The translations under genes and the position numbers were made by a program. Of a stretch of 64,000 bases of DNA, positions 35,011 to 45,352 are shown in pieces; within the stretch, counting starts at the first letter, position 1, and each line of letters begins with the position of its first letter. The notes under the pieces were generated by a model, which searched no databases, was not told the DNA's origin, and saw only the letters and a program-made list of their open reading frames with translations. The DNA comes from Saprospiraceae bacterium (GTDB taxonomy: Bacteria; Bacteroidota; Bacteroidia; Chitinophagales; Saprospiraceae): assembly GCA_028282725.1 (NCBI GenBank), contig JANQHF010000008.1:25983-89982 (forward strand), read 5' to 3'.

Positions 35011-36351
35011 TTATGCTTCTGGTTCTCGACTTCCCGGTTCCTTCGAAGAATCGTGAAACCAAACGGTTCTTTGCGGGAACGGAATTTCGACACCATTCTC
35101 GCGAAATAAAGCATCAATTCTGAATCGTATATCACTCTTTATTATCTCGATGATCTCTACCTGGTCTGAAAAGAAAAGGAGGGAAAAATCCAGGGAACTG
35201 TCTCCAAAATTCTCAAATCGAACAAATGGTGGAGGACTCTTTTTGACTTCTCGTACTTCTGAGGCAGCTTTAAGCAGGATCCCTTTTACCTTAGCCGTAT
35301 CCGATCCGTAAGCAACCCCCACCTGCACCTTGAAAAGGGTGGTAACCCTGGTACTGGACCAGTTTGTGACATTCTCATTAACTATTTTTGAATTGGGTAT
35401 AATAACGTCTTTTTGTTCTATGGTTTGAACAATAGATGCCCTTAACCCGATTTTTTTAACGGTCCCTTTCATATCTCCAAAATCCAGGAAATCACCCACT
35501 TCGACAGATCTTTCAAATAGAATAACCAATCCGCTGAAGAAATCACTGATCACCTGTTGCAGGGCAATACCGACACCTACCAGTAATAATCCTGCCCCGG
35601 CTAGCAGAAGGGTCAAATCAATGCCCACATATTGCAATGCAAATACTAGGGCTATAAAGTAAAAAACATAAGAAAGCAATTGATTATAAGCATACTGCTT
35701 TCCCAAATCAATTCTCTCTCGTTTGTACCACCCATATAGAAATAGATTGATCAATATCCATATAATCAATCTAACCACTAAAAGAATTAGGACAGCAGTC
35801 AGAATGCCCGATATGCTGATCGTCACATTTTCTTTTAGGGGCATTTGAAAATCATAATCTATATCAAAACTTCTTATGACCAGGATCGATACGATTATGA
35901 CCAATATGTAATGAACAACTCTTGTGATATTTGATCGGTTCTTTTGTCCGTATTGATCGTGATAAATGTCCCTGACTGTTTGAGATTCGATTTCTTCAAG
36001 GATCCTGGCGGAAATAAATCTATCTGCAATACGGGCAACTGCAATGATGAATAATGCAAACAAAGTATTTCTCACTGTAATCGTATGCCAGATGACTCCG
36101 TCGAGTCTGAGGCTGAATAGACATAAGATCAACCATCCTGCGATAAAGGCCCAAAGCATCCATCTTTTTACGGATGGGAGAGGATCTTTGGAGATATCAT
36201 GTCTTTTGGAATATGCTCTCAAGGCAAGAACGGCAAGTCTATACAGAGCCGCAACGATGATGGTTGAGAAAATGCAACCCAGGATCCCACCCAAAGTAAG
36301 ATCGTATCCCGATAGAGAAAGTATAATCGTATTTAACCAATCAGATAACAT
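35011..36351 (-). CDS. MscS-family mechanosensitive channel
   Basis: A 446-residue channel. Several hydrophobic helices fill residues 1-240; the pore helix and gate are YVGIDLTLLLAGAGLLLVGVGIALQQVISDFFSGLVILFERSVEVGDFLDFGDMKG, the MscS signature with Gly/Ala packing. The beta and alpha/beta domains follow (DVIIPNSKIVNENVTNWS; a C-terminal EIPFPQRTVWFHD). It opens under membrane tension to let solutes out during hypo-osmotic shock. It is larger than E. coli MscS owing to extra N-terminal helices. Stand-alone, 38 bases after the rsmG stop. Confidence 0.9.
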   Translation of the reverse strand: MLSDWLNTIILSLSGYDLTLGGILGCIFSTIIVAALYRLAVLALRAYSKRHDISKDPLPSVKRWMLWAFIAGWLILCLFSLRLDGVIWHTITVRNTLFALFIIAVARIADRFISARILEEIESQTVRDIYHDQYGQKNRSNITRVVHYILVIIVSILVIRSFDIDYDFQMPLKENVTISISGILTAVLILLVVRLIIWILINLFLYGWYKRERIDLGKQYAYNQLLSYVFYFIALVFALQYVGIDLTLLLAGAGLLLVGVGIALQQVISDFFSGLVILFERSVEVGDFLDFGDMKGTVKKIGLRASIVQTIEQKDVIIPNSKIVNENVTNWSSTRVTTLFKVQVGVAYGSDTAKVKGILLKAASEVREVKKSPPPFVRFENFGDSSLDFSLLFFSDQVEIIEIIKSDIRFRIDALFRENGVEIPFPQRTVWFHDSSKEPGSREPEA

Positions 36352-36389
36352 ATATGACGCTCTCCAAAATCGAAGTTATAGATAAAGCA

Positions 36390-37031
36390 CTAGCCCTGTA
36401 TATACACAATAAACTTTTCTTTAAAGTAATCCTCTGGCATCATATCGTAAATGGACACAATTTCTGTAGGGTGTATATTTCTTAATGAAGTAAATTCTTG
36501 CTCAATATTACCTCCTTTCAAGAATATGAATCCATTGGGTCTTGCATTCTTGTGATCATCGCTGATATTATTCCGGTTCCATGATATCAGTTTCCCAATT
36601 TTTGCAACAGCCCGACTCATGACAAAGTCGTATTTACCTTTCACTTTTTCGGCCCGTACTTGTTCAGCTCTTACGTTTTTCAAGCCGAGCGATTTGCTCA
36701 CTTCATGCACGACATGGATTTTTTTACCGATACTGTCCACGAGGTGGAATTCAACCTCAGGGAAATAAATAGCAAGTGGGATGCCGGGAAATCCACCCCC
36801 ACATCCTGCGTCAAGCAGTCGTGTACCTGGTTGGAATGCCATCCATTTTGCAATGGATAAAGAATGCAAGACATGTCTTTCATATAAGTGGTTGATATCC
36901 TTTCTTGAAATGACATTAATACGAACGTTCCAATCGGCATATAGAGGCCCCATCTCTCTGAATTGTTCTTTTTGCGCAGGGGTGATATTGTCAAAATATT
37001 TTTCAATAAGTACCATTACCGACTTGCTCAT
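36390..37031 (-). CDS. rsmG: 16S rRNA (guanine-527-N7)-methyltransferase RsmG
   Basis: A 213-residue SAM-dependent methyltransferase. The SAM site is LLDAGCGGGFPGIPLAIYFP, followed by HLVDSIGKKIHVV and KYDFVMSRAVAKI, the RsmG signatures. Start chosen at ATG 37031 (MSKSVMVLIEKYF), just outside the upstream glycosyltransferase gene; the frame reaches back into that gene without homology. RsmG methylates G527 in the decoding region. It follows the glycosyltransferase by 13 bases, so the two are co-transcribed. Confidence 0.92.
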   Translation of the reverse strand: MSKSVMVLIEKYFDNITPAQKEQFREMGPLYADWNVRINVISRKDINHLYERHVLHSLSIAKWMAFQPGTRLLDAGCGGGFPGIPLAIYFPEVEFHLVDSIGKKIHVVHEVSKSLGLKNVRAEQVRAEKVKGKYDFVMSRAVAKIGKLISWNRNNISDDHKNARPNGFIFLKGGNIEQEFTSLRNIHPTEIVSIYDMMPEDYFKEKFIVYIQG

Positions 37032-37044
37032 TGACAATTGGACA

Positions 37045-38139
37045 TTACCAGTTCCTTCTCGGAAAAAAATAGGACACGCTAAATAACGAATAGAAAATGA
37101 CAATCAGAAAGTCAAAAATTGGGACCGTCCACAATTCCAAAGGTTTGCCGAGGGTAGCTTTTGATCTCTGTGCCATCCACAATATGATCATATAACGTAT
37201 GAATAATGCCGCAATCGATATTGGAAGATGCCAACTGATGATGATAAAACTGACATACCAGGACAAGTGTGACAGGAAGATTAATGTCAACCATAACCGG
37301 GTACTCATCCTGTAATGGACGGACGTGGTCAGATGTCGTCTTTTTTGTTGAATATAGTTGCTCAGATTATTAGCAGGCTTACTCCAGGTCCAGCTTTCAT
37401 CACATAGAGCATATCCGATGTTTGCATCCTTTGGCAAGGACTGAATAAACAAATCATCGTCTCCGCTCTTAATGGTTTTGTGTCGATCAAATCCCCCGAT
37501 TTTTTGGAAGATTGATTTCCTGTAGGCCATGTTTCTGCCAACTCCCATATAGGCACGATCCAAGGCTGCAGCTGAAAAGTACTGCATGGCAATATACCAG
37601 GTCTCATAAGTGATCCACCGGGACAACCACGTATTCGTTGATTTATAGGGGCCATACCCCAGGATGACATCATAATTGGAGTGATCCGTAAGTAAGGACG
37701 AAATCCAGGATGTACCTGCCGGTTGACAATCGGCGTCAGTTACAATAATCCAGTCAGACGTGCTTTGCTCCAAACCAAATGTGATTGCTGACTTCTTCCC
37801 CTGGAAATGCCCTGGTAACGAAAGTACCTTCAGGCGTGGATCTTTGTACTCTTGTAAATACTCTTTGGTCGCATCACTACTATGATCATCGATGATGATG
37901 ACCTCAAAATCCGGATAATCCTGTTCGAGCCAGGAAGAAAGATGAACCTGGATATTATCGTATTCATTTTTTGCCGCAATCAATACGGAAACCTTAGGCT
38001 GAATTTTCATTCGATTTTGTACCCGCCGGTCTGCCAGAAAAATGGAATTCAAGTGATACAACCAGAAATAAAGCTGGAAGGCGGATGAGGCTATGAATAC
38101 AATGAACAGCACTGTCATCTTCGAGACAAGGTAGTACAC
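37045..38139 (-). CDS. Family 2 glycosyltransferase, membrane-bound
   Basis: A 364-residue inverting glycosyltransferase. An N-terminal helix (residues 8-28) anchors it; the GT-A domain has VSVLIAAKNEYDNIQVHL, VIIIDDHSSDAT, the metal-binding VTDADCQP (DxD-type) and a GDDDLF acceptor motif; two or three C-terminal helices (LTLIFLSHLSWYVSFIIISWHL, LIVIFYSLFSVSYFFP) end it. Such enzymes add sugars to lipids or exopolysaccharides at the inner face of the membrane. The start may instead be ATG 38118. First gene of the pair with rsmG. Confidence 0.88.
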   Translation of the reverse strand: MYYLVSKMTVLFIVFIASSAFQLYFWLYHLNSIFLADRRVQNRMKIQPKVSVLIAAKNEYDNIQVHLSSWLEQDYPDFEVIIIDDHSSDATKEYLQEYKDPRLKVLSLPGHFQGKKSAITFGLEQSTSDWIIVTDADCQPAGTSWISSLLTDHSNYDVILGYGPYKSTNTWLSRWITYETWYIAMQYFSAAALDRAYMGVGRNMAYRKSIFQKIGGFDRHKTIKSGDDDLFIQSLPKDANIGYALCDESWTWSKPANNLSNYIQQKRRHLTTSVHYRMSTRLWLTLIFLSHLSWYVSFIIISWHLPISIAALFIRYMIILWMAQRSKATLGKPLELWTVPIFDFLIVIFYSLFSVSYFFPRRNW

Positions 38140-38224
38140 TAAATCGGATTTGGTGTATATCAGAAAGAAGGGTGCGTTCAGGAAATAGGTGATGACCAGA
38201 GGATTAGAGTTAATTTTGGTATCA

Positions 38225-38255
38225 ATATCAGTTCTGAATCAATTTGAACTGATAT
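38225..38255. promoter_or_regulatory. Inverted repeat overlapping the PorU2 promoter
   Basis: ATATCAGTTC and GAACTGATAT are exact 10-base inverted copies separated by 11 bases, so the half-site centres are 21 bases apart, two helical turns. The right arm runs into the -7 box at 38253. A dimeric regulator bound here would sit on the promoter. It could also form a hairpin, but the spacing fits a protein site better. The rest of the gap 38140-38339 shows nothing else. Confidence 0.6.
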
Positions 38256-38260
38256 CTTTG
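38253..38260 (+). promoter_or_regulatory. Promoter -7 box of the PorU2-like gene
   Basis: TATCTTTG is a full match to TAnnTTTG. It would start a transcript near 38267 with a leader of about 73 bases before ATG 38340. I see no TTG at the expected upstream spot; the inverted repeat occupies it. Confidence 0.5.
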
Positions 38261-38339
38261 CGTTAAGCACATGATCGTGTGTTAATCCCTTCCTGAGAGA
38301 TATTTTCTTTATCTCAAACTCTCGAGTGTATTTGATCGG

Positions 38340-41300
38340 ATGAAAACGTTTTGTAATTCTCTTTGCGTCCTGTTGTCGTTGATTTATTCCATCTCTACTT
38401 TCACCCAGGTGGAACATGAATCATATGGGGATGAATGGATCGTAGAAGGTCAGGAATATTTTAGAATAATAGTGGATCGGGATGGCGTGTATCAACTCAC
38501 CTATAACGATTTAATCGAGGCAGGAATGCCATTAGATCGCGTACGTGGAAGACAACTCGAATTGTTTAACAATGGTCAACGAATCCCATTATTTGTTTCC
38601 AATGAAGGATTGCAGAAAGAAGGGGACTTCATCGAATTTTATGGTCAGTCCAATGACGGCACCATCGATGCCCTGTTATATGAAGATGCTTCACTCCAAC
38701 AGCTCAATCCATACGTAAGCCTGTATGGTGAAAATCGCACCTACTACCTGACCTGGTCAGAAGAGGAAGGGGGGATTTTTTATACCGTACATACCAATGG
38801 TCTGGAGAGCCAGGGGCGTCCACCACAGGAACCCTATTATATGCATCGTGAGATTCTTCGTTTTGATGAATTCCATCATAAGCCGTCACATGACGGGAGA
38901 AATTTCATTCGGTATTCATCCATGGATTACGCCGAAGGCTACGGAAGTGATCTTCAAAAAGAAAGAACATTAACTTTCCCGATTCAACATCTTTCGGGTT
39001 TTGGAGTCGATCCCAAAATTGTGTTGAGATTAGGATCCAATATTCACAGCAGGAATTGGAAAATATCAACCGGAGATCGCCAATTGGCAGTCGTTCCAAG
39101 AATCGGATATGGTATCAGTGAAATCGATGAGCGATTTCCTCTTGAGGATTTATATGAAGGGGACTTTCCAGTGTCCGTCGAACCTCTTAGTGCTCAGAAT
39201 GCACGGCATACCATTGCACAGATTGAAATACATTATCCAAGGGAATATGTGTACGATGGAGAGATCGAAATCTCATTTCATCAGCAGGCTTCCATTCTTT
39301 CACGCTATATTGAAATCAAAGGATTTGGAGGGCAATCCCCAAAGTTGTATAACCTCACCGGGCACTTTTTTCTCATTCCCGAACAAGAAGCTGACATTTT
39401 AAAGTTTATTACTCCTGCTGCGTTCAAAGAACATAGCTGGATCCTTGTGGATGCTGAATCCGGAGTGAGACGTCCACAAGAAATCTCCAGGGTAAACCAA
39501 ACGAATATTTCACAGTCGGGCGAATACCTTATCATCACCACAAATGAACTCTACAGTTCAGAAGCTGTCCAAAGCTACGCTTCCTACCGATCATCTCCGG
39601 ACGGCGGAAATTATGACGTCTCCGTTATCAATTATAGCGATCTCGTCGACAGATTTGCCTATGGTATCGATGGACATCCGATTGCGATAAAAAATTATTT
39701 GAGGAAGTTGTACGAAGAGGATCAACTACCGGAATTTGTCTTTTTGATTGGAAAAGCCCGGGAATATACTGACATCAGGGAAGGATTGGTGGATCACGCT
39801 GTCCTCCCTACCTTCGGTATTCCTGGTTCGGATAATCTCCTTGTTGCATTTGACAATAAAAGACATCCAAAAACGGCAATTGGAAGATTGGCAGCACAGT
39901 CCGAGTCAGAAGTGGAAAACTATCTGCAAAAAATCATTCAACATGAACATCCAATTGAGCAGAGTCAGACCTTAGCTGACCAGGGGTGGAAGAAAAATGT
40001 TATTCATCTCAGCGGAGGTTCAGCTGGAAATCAAGCCACAATTTTTCGCTTTCTGAATGAAATGGGTGAGGTCATTTCGTACAATACATTTGGAGCGGAC
40101 ATTTTCACATTCCGGAAGACTTCTTCAGACCCTTTGCAGAGAGTCACTGCAGAAGATATAATGCAGCAAATCAACCACGGTGCATCATGGCTTACTTTCT
40201 TCGGGCATTCGGCGGTTGGCACTTTTGATTTCAGTCTCGAGGATCCGTCCAAATACAGTAATGAAAGACGCAATCCTATCATTTTGTCATTAGGGTGTCA
40301 TTCCGGGAACATCCATACGGCAAATAAAGGCATCAGTGAAGATTTTGTGCTGGAGCCGGGAAAAGGTGCAATTGCCTTCATCGCCTCATCAGGTACAGCA
40401 TATCCGGAACCTCAATTTGACACAGGAAGAAAATTATATGAGCTATTAGGGGGAGATCTTTATGGTGAACCCATTGGACAGATCCTTCAAAAATCACTCG
40501 AATACAGGACGAACAATCCCTCCCTGGCAGTCCAGACTTTAATCGAGCAGTTGACCCTTCATGGTGATCCTGCCTACCGGGTAGGCGGGTTTCAAGGCCC
40601 GGATTATATCGTTGATGAATCCAGCGTGAGTATTGACCCGGGAATCGTAAATGCCACTTCTTCTTTTGTATCACTTTCATTTGACATCCTCAATCTCGGC
40701 GCCGTAAGAGATGAAGAATTACTGGTGCGACTCCACCATGTCCTTCCTGACGGATCCTTTGCCGATACAATTGAAGTGTTTCTTCAGGCACCAGCCTACC
40801 GTTCGGAGATTTCAGTGGAACTGAACAATCCAGGTTCTGAATGGATCGGAGCCAACAGGATCCTTATCGAGGTTAATGCTGATAATTCGATAGCGGAATA
40901 TCCGAATGCAAAGGCTGAAAATAACAATGATCTGATAGGTGAAGACGGAGAAAAAGGCATCTCATTTTTTGTCTTTGATAATAGTGCTAAGCCTGTTTTC
41001 CCACCAGATTTTGGCATCCAGTCAGAGGCACCATTTGTGTTGCGTGCCGCTTTGAACAACGGCTTACGCCCAGGAGGAATATTTCAATTGCAAATCGATA
41101 CTACGGAACATTTCGATAGTCCACTATTCGTGTCAGAAGTGATCGAAAATGAATCAAGTGTACTTGAATGGACTCCCGATATTCCTGCTCTTCCGGAAGT
41201 GGTTTATTATTGGAGGGTTGCACCTGTAGAAGAAAATGGTCAGTTGAAATCCAGCATTTGGAGCCATTCTTCATTTGTTTACTTGCCTCAAAGTCCTCCC

Positions 41301-43238
41301 GGGTGGAATCAAAGTCATCATTTTCAATTTCAAAAAAATCGATTCTACAAGAAGCAATTGGACAATGATTTGCGGAGATTCAGTTACGATCAACGGGAGT
41401 GGGATGTACGTATTAAAAATGAAATCAGGTCGGACGGAGACTTTTGGGTCTATGTGAACAATACGCCGTGGGCCTCATTAAATCCACGGAATATGGGATC
41501 GTACCTGTCCATTTTTGCATGGGATCGTCAAGACGTCATCATCCGCAACAATGGCTCAGATTTTGGTAGCGACCCCTTTTCCTCAGATAGTTTCATTTAT
41601 GATATGGACGATGTACAAGACATTTCCAATATCATAGACTTATTGAGTGCATTTCCGGATGGAGCCAGAGTATTTGTTCACACGATTCTGGAATCTGAAG
41701 ATGCAGACTTACTCATTGACAAATGGGATGATCCACTGGGTGACCAGGGGGAATCGTTGATTGAAGTACTACAAAGAAACGGGGCACGGCGAGTTCATGA
41801 AATATTGGAACGAGGCACCGTGCCATACACACTCATTTACGATAAAGGCGGTGCTTCTGTCGTGGAGGATATTGCTAACAACATATTGGAAACGATCGAT
41901 CTTTCTTCTAAAGCATTTTCGATTTGGCCGGAAGGATGGATGGGGTCAGTGACTATTCCTGAAGCAGGCAGGTGGTTAAGACTCCTTTGGGAAGAAGAAA
42001 AGGAAGAAAGTGATTTTACGGAGTTGCTGGTACTTGGGAGAAGACCCGGGGGACAAATAGACACTTTGAAGAAAATCAAGAATGATTATTCGGTCAATCT
42101 CACGAGCATCAACCCGGGAAGATACCCGACAATCGATTTGGTGTATTACACTTCGGATGAACAAAATAAATCAGCACCCCAAATCAAATATTGGAGAATT
42201 CTTGAAACTACCCTGCCTGATGCCGCTTTTTATACAAAGACCTCATCTTTCCAACTAAGGGACACCTTGAATGCAGGTGAAGCCCTGGAAGTGAATTATC
42301 AACTCCTTAATCTTACCGAAGTTGACATGGGTCCCGTATTGGTGAAATATACACTGATCGATGAAGAATATGGTGAGCAAATCGTCATCAAAAGGACGAG
42401 TGCCCTTCCTGCAAAAGATACGATTCAAGTGAATGAGCTGATTTCAATCGACCAGCTTTCCGGGAATTATCAACTGGTCGTAGAGATCAATCCGAGACAA
42501 GATCAAAAAGAGATAAGTGATTGTAACAATTTGGGCTTTGCACAATTTTATGTTCGTCCTGATACCCGAAATCCCTATTTGGATGTGACATTTGATGGAA
42601 AGCACATTCGTGACGGAGAGCGAATATCGGAGTATCCTGAAATTGTCGTCTCTCTCCGGGATGACAATCCCTTTGTCTTGCTGGACAACCCGGACGATTT
42701 CGATATAACCCTGTATTCTCCGGAACTTTTCAGTTGGAAAATTGTGCCAGGTAGCCCTGTTGTTGACTGGAGACCGGCCACCTCCCTGGAAGAAAATATT
42801 GCCAGGTTTGTGATCACTCCTCATTTGAATCAAGAGGGCATTTACACACTTAAAGTGCAGGCCAAGGACATCGCCGGGAATCCTGCAGGCGATCAAACTT
42901 TCAGGATTACCTTCCAAATCGATTTGGATGACGACTATCCGAAATTGACCGTTCATCCAAATCCCATGACCTCGTATGCAGACTTTGAATACTATCTGGA
43001 CAGTGATATTGCTCCGGACATCTTCAATTTATATATCTACAGTGCTGATGGAAAACTGATCAAGCATGTACGAAAATCTGACTTCGGACAACTCAGAAGA
43101 GGTGTGAACCGGTATCGCTGGTATGGTCAGACTGATTCAGGTGAGTTGCTCACCACAGGATTATATTTTTACGAATTTGTCAACAGTGTCGATGGAAGAA
43201 AAACGAAGCCAAAGGGAAGCATTTTTATGGTCAGATAA
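38340..43238 (+). CDS. PorU2-like C25 (gingipain-fold) protein, T9SS sortase-type
   Basis: A 1632-residue secreted protein (signal peptide 1-23, ending STFTQ). The C25 core lies at about 395-740 with the catalytic pair His in TFFGHSAVG (H623) and Cys in LSLGCHSGN (C653), 30 residues apart as in gingipains and PorU. PorU cuts the C-terminal signal of T9SS cargo and attaches it to A-LPS. After it come CARDB-like beta domains, a segment around 1020-1190 resembling the interleukin-like EMT inducer (ILEI) domain (AFPDGARVFVHTILESEDA, LQRNGARR), and a final FlgD/T9SS-sorting-like domain (HPNPMTSYADFEYYL, TGLYFYEFV). Longer than classical PorU; the layout fits PorU2. It stands alone behind its own promoter. 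Confidence 0.88.
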   Translation: MKTFCNSLCVLLSLIYSISTFTQVEHESYGDEWIVEGQEYFRIIVDRDGVYQLTYNDLIEAGMPLDRVRGRQLELFNNGQRIPLFVSNEGLQKEGDFIEFYGQSNDGTIDALLYEDASLQQLNPYVSLYGENRTYYLTWSEEEGGIFYTVHTNGLESQGRPPQEPYYMHREILRFDEFHHKPSHDGRNFIRYSSMDYAEGYGSDLQKERTLTFPIQHLSGFGVDPKIVLRLGSNIHSRNWKISTGDRQLAVVPRIGYGISEIDERFPLEDLYEGDFPVSVEPLSAQNARHTIAQIEIHYPREYVYDGEIEISFHQQASILSRYIEIKGFGGQSPKLYNLTGHFFLIPEQEADILKFITPAAFKEHSWILVDAESGVRRPQEISRVNQTNISQSGEYLIITTNELYSSEAVQSYASYRSSPDGGNYDVSVINYSDLVDRFAYGIDGHPIAIKNYLRKLYEEDQLPEFVFLIGKAREYTDIREGLVDHAVLPTFGIPGSDNLLVAFDNKRHPKTAIGRLAAQSESEVENYLQKIIQHEHPIEQSQTLADQGWKKNVIHLSGGSAGNQATIFRFLNEMGEVISYNTFGADIFTFRKTSSDPLQRVTAEDIMQQINHGASWLTFFGHSAVGTFDFSLEDPSKYSNERRNPIILSLGCHSGNIHTANKGISEDFVLEPGKGAIAFIASSGTAYPEPQFDTGRKLYELLGGDLYGEPIGQILQKSLEYRTNNPSLAVQTLIEQLTLHGDPAYRVGGFQGPDYIVDESSVSIDPGIVNATSSFVSLSFDILNLGAVRDEELLVRLHHVLPDGSFADTIEVFLQAPAYRSEISVELNNPGSEWIGANRILIEVNADNSIAEYPNAKAENNNDLIGEDGEKGISFFVFDNSAKPVFPPDFGIQSEAPFVLRAALNNGLRPGGIFQLQIDTTEHFDSPLFVSEVIENESSVLEWTPDIPALPEVVYYWRVAPVEENGQLKSSIWSHSSFVYLPQSPPGWNQSHHFQFQKNRFYKKQLDNDLRRFSYDQREWDVRIKNEIRSDGDFWVYVNNTPWASLNPRNMGSYLSIFAWDRQDVIIRNNGSDFGSDPFSSDSFIYDMDDVQDISNIIDLLSAFPDGARVFVHTILESEDADLLIDKWDDPLGDQGESLIEVLQRNGARRVHEILERGTVPYTLIYDKGGASVVEDIANNILETIDLSSKAFSIWPEGWMGSVTIPEAGRWLRLLWEEEKEESDFTELLVLGRRPGGQIDTLKKIKNDYSVNLTSINPGRYPTIDLVYYTSDEQNKSAPQIKYWRILETTLPDAAFYTKTSSFQLRDTLNAGEALEVNYQLLNLTEVDMGPVLVKYTLIDEEYGEQIVIKRTSALPAKDTIQVNELISIDQLSGNYQLVVEINPRQDQKEISDCNNLGFAQFYVRPDTRNPYLDVTFDGKHIRDGERISEYPEIVVSLRDDNPFVLLDNPDDFDITLYSPELFSWKIVPGSPVVDWRPATSLEENIARFVITPHLNQEGIYTLKVQAKDIAGNPAGDQTFRITFQIDLDDDYPKLTVHPNPMTSYADFEYYLDSDIAPDIFNLYIYSADGKLIKHVRKSDFGQLRRGVNRYRWYGQTDSGELLTTGLYFYEFVNSVDGRKTKPKGSIFMVR

Positions 43239-43323
43239 TTTCCGGAATCATCAAATCCTCAATTAAGGGGCAAATGTTGAAATGTAATAGTCACAAAATG
43301 TAGACCTAGTTCGGACGAGGGTT

Positions 43324-43331
43324 TATCTTTG
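43324..43331 (+). promoter_or_regulatory. Promoter -7 box of thrS
   Basis: TATCTTTG is a full -7 match, 82 bases before ATG 43414. No TTG lies at the right distance upstream. The leader between them shows no T-box or other recognised aminoacyl-tRNA-sensing element. Confidence 0.5.
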
Positions 43332-43413
43332 CCGCCTGTTTTTTGTGTCTTTTTAAGAAATTATAAGTCACAAAAAACGTGTCATTGTGAATAAGTACTG
43401 AAAAGAGGTATAC

Positions 43414-45333
43414 ATGATTACGATTACTTTCCCGGATGGTGCCCAAAAAGAATTCAAGGAAGGGATAACTTCTTTAGAGGTAGCTGAATCCATAAGTGAG
43501 GGTCTGGCTCGTAATGTCATGGCTGCATCCGTTAATGGCGAAGTGTGGGACATCACGCGACCGATTCCCGGTGATGCACAAATCAAATTGCACACGTTTC
43601 GGGATCCTGAAGGGAAGGCAACATTTTGGCATTCCTCCGCCCACCTGATGGCAGAAGCCATTGAAGCGCTTTTCCCGGGAACAAAATTTGGAATTGGACC
43701 CCCAATTGACAATGGATTTTACTACGATATAGATACCGGAGACAAGGTATTGTCCTCTGATGATTTCAAAGAGATCGAGAATAAAATGCAGGAACTGGCA
43801 CGGCAAAAAAACAATTACATTCGTCAGGAAGTGAGTAAGGCCGATGCGATAGAATATTTCACGGAAAAAGGTGATGAATACAAATTGGAGTTGCTTGAAG
43901 ATCTCGAGGATGGAAGTATTACCTTGTACGAGCAGGGAGGCTTCACAGATCTTTGTCGTGGACCGCATATTCCAAATACAGGGGCAATCAGGGCAATTAA
44001 GGTATTGAGTCTTGCCGGTGCATATTGGAGAGGGGATGAGTCCAGAAAACAGCTCACCAGAGTATATGGAATTACATTCCCAAAGCAAAAGGAACTGACT
44101 GCATATCTCGAAATGTTAGAAGAGGCCAAGAAAAGAGATCATCGAAAACTCGGGGCTGAACTAGGTCTTTTCATGTTTTCTGAGCGGGTAGGGTCGGGTT
44201 TGCCGATTTGGCTGCCTAAAGGTACTGCTGTAAGAACAAGGCTTGAGGAGTTCATGAAGCATGAACAGCTAAAACGCGGATATACACCCGTCATTACACC
44301 TCACATAGGGAAAAAAGAACTCTATGTAACTTCCGGGCACTATGAAAAATACGGCAAAGATTCATTTCGGCCCATTCATACGCCAAAAGAAGGAGAAGAG
44401 TTTTTGCTAAAACCGATGAACTGTCCACATCATTGTGAGATATTCGATCATCGCCCTCGATCATATAAAGAATTGCCCATTCGCATTGCTGAATTTGGGA
44501 CGGTCTATCGATATGAGCAAAGCGGTGAATTGCACGGGCTGACACGTGTACGGGGATTTACCCAGGACGATGCACATATATTCTGTACGACGGATCAACT
44601 TAAAGACGAGTTTCTGGATGTTGTTGATTTAACAATGCATGTCCTTCAAAAGTTAGGCTTCGAGGATTTTACGGCTCAAATCTCATTGCGTGATCCGGAA
44701 AACAAGGAAAAATATATTGGAACGGATGAGAATTGGGATCGGGCAGAACAAGCCATCATAGAGGCTACGAGAGAGGCGGGTCTGGAGACAGTCACAGAAT
44801 TAGGAGAGGCGGCATTCTATGGTCCAAAGTTGGATTTCATGGTCAAGGATGCCTTGGGTAGAAGTTGGCAGCTTGGCACCATTCAAGTCGACTACAATCT
44901 GCCTGACAGGTTTGAATTGGAATATATCGGAGCGGACAACAAGCCGCATCGGCCGGTAATGATCCACCGCGCACCGTTTGGATCCATGGAGCGATTTATC
45001 GGGGTGTTAATCGAACATTGTGCAGGTAAATTCCCTCTTTGGTTAACACCCGAACAATATGCCGTATTACCTGTAAGCGATCAATATTTGTCTTATGCGG
45101 AAGAAGTGAAACAATCCCTTTCCATGCACGATATCAGGGGCTATATCGATGACCGTACCGAATCAGTGGGTAGAAAGATCAGGGATACAGAACTAAAAAA
45201 AGTACCGTATATGCTCATTGTGGGAGAACAGGAATCCACGGAAAAATCCGTATCTGTCAGGAAACAGGGAGAAGGAGATATCGGGACAATGACGATAGAC
45301 GACTTCACAGGTTATTTTAAGAATTTGTTGTGA
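43414..45333 (+). CDS. thrS: Threonyl-tRNA synthetase
   Basis: A 639-residue synthetase joining threonine to its tRNA. TGS domain at 1-60, editing domain with [17 protein letters not shown] (zinc-like His residues) and a later GPHIPNTG, then the class II core: [10 protein letters not shown] (zinc Cys), [34 protein letters not shown] (motif 2) and [18 protein letters not shown] (motif 3). The C-terminal anticodon-binding domain starts near AVLPVSD. Full length, all motifs intact. metG follows by 19 bases. Confidence 0.97.
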   Translation: MITITFPDGAQKEFKEGITSLEVAESISEGLARNVMAASVNGEVWDITRPIPGDAQIKLHTFRDPEGKATFWHSSAHLMAEAIEALFPGTKFGIGPPIDNGFYYDIDTGDKVLSSDDFKEIENKMQELARQKNNYIRQEVSKADAIEYFTEKGDEYKLELLEDLEDGSITLYEQGGFTDLCRGPHIPNTGAIRAIKVLSLAGAYWRGDESRKQLTRVYGITFPKQKELTAYLEMLEEAKKRDHRKLGAELGLFMFSERVGSGLPIWLPKGTAVRTRLEEFMKHEQLKRGYTPVITPHIGKKELYVTSGHYEKYGKDSFRPIHTPKEGEEFLLKPMNCPHHCEIFDHRPRSYKELPIRIAEFGTVYRYEQSGELHGLTRVRGFTQDDAHIFCTTDQLKDEFLDVVDLTMHVLQKLGFEDFTAQISLRDPENKEKYIGTDENWDRAEQAIIEATREAGLETVTELGEAAFYGPKLDFMVKDALGRSWQLGTIQVDYNLPDRFELEYIGADNKPHRPVMIHRAPFGSMERFIGVLIEHCAGKFPLWLTPEQYAVLPVSDQYLSYAEEVKQSLSMHDIRGYIDDRTESVGRKIRDTELKKVPYMLIVGEQESTEKSVSVRKQGEGDIGTMTIDDFTGYFKNLL

Positions 45334-45352
45334 AGAAGAAAACGAACAACTA

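Noticed and set aside
43332..43413. T-box or other tRNA-sensing leader before thrS
   Set aside because: The leader is short and lacks the T-box sequence and stem pattern; such elements are not expected in Bacteroidota.
43474..44088. A 204-codon frame on the minus strand within thrS
   Set aside because: It is fully antisense to a complete thrS gene with all family motifs and itself has no family-like pattern.
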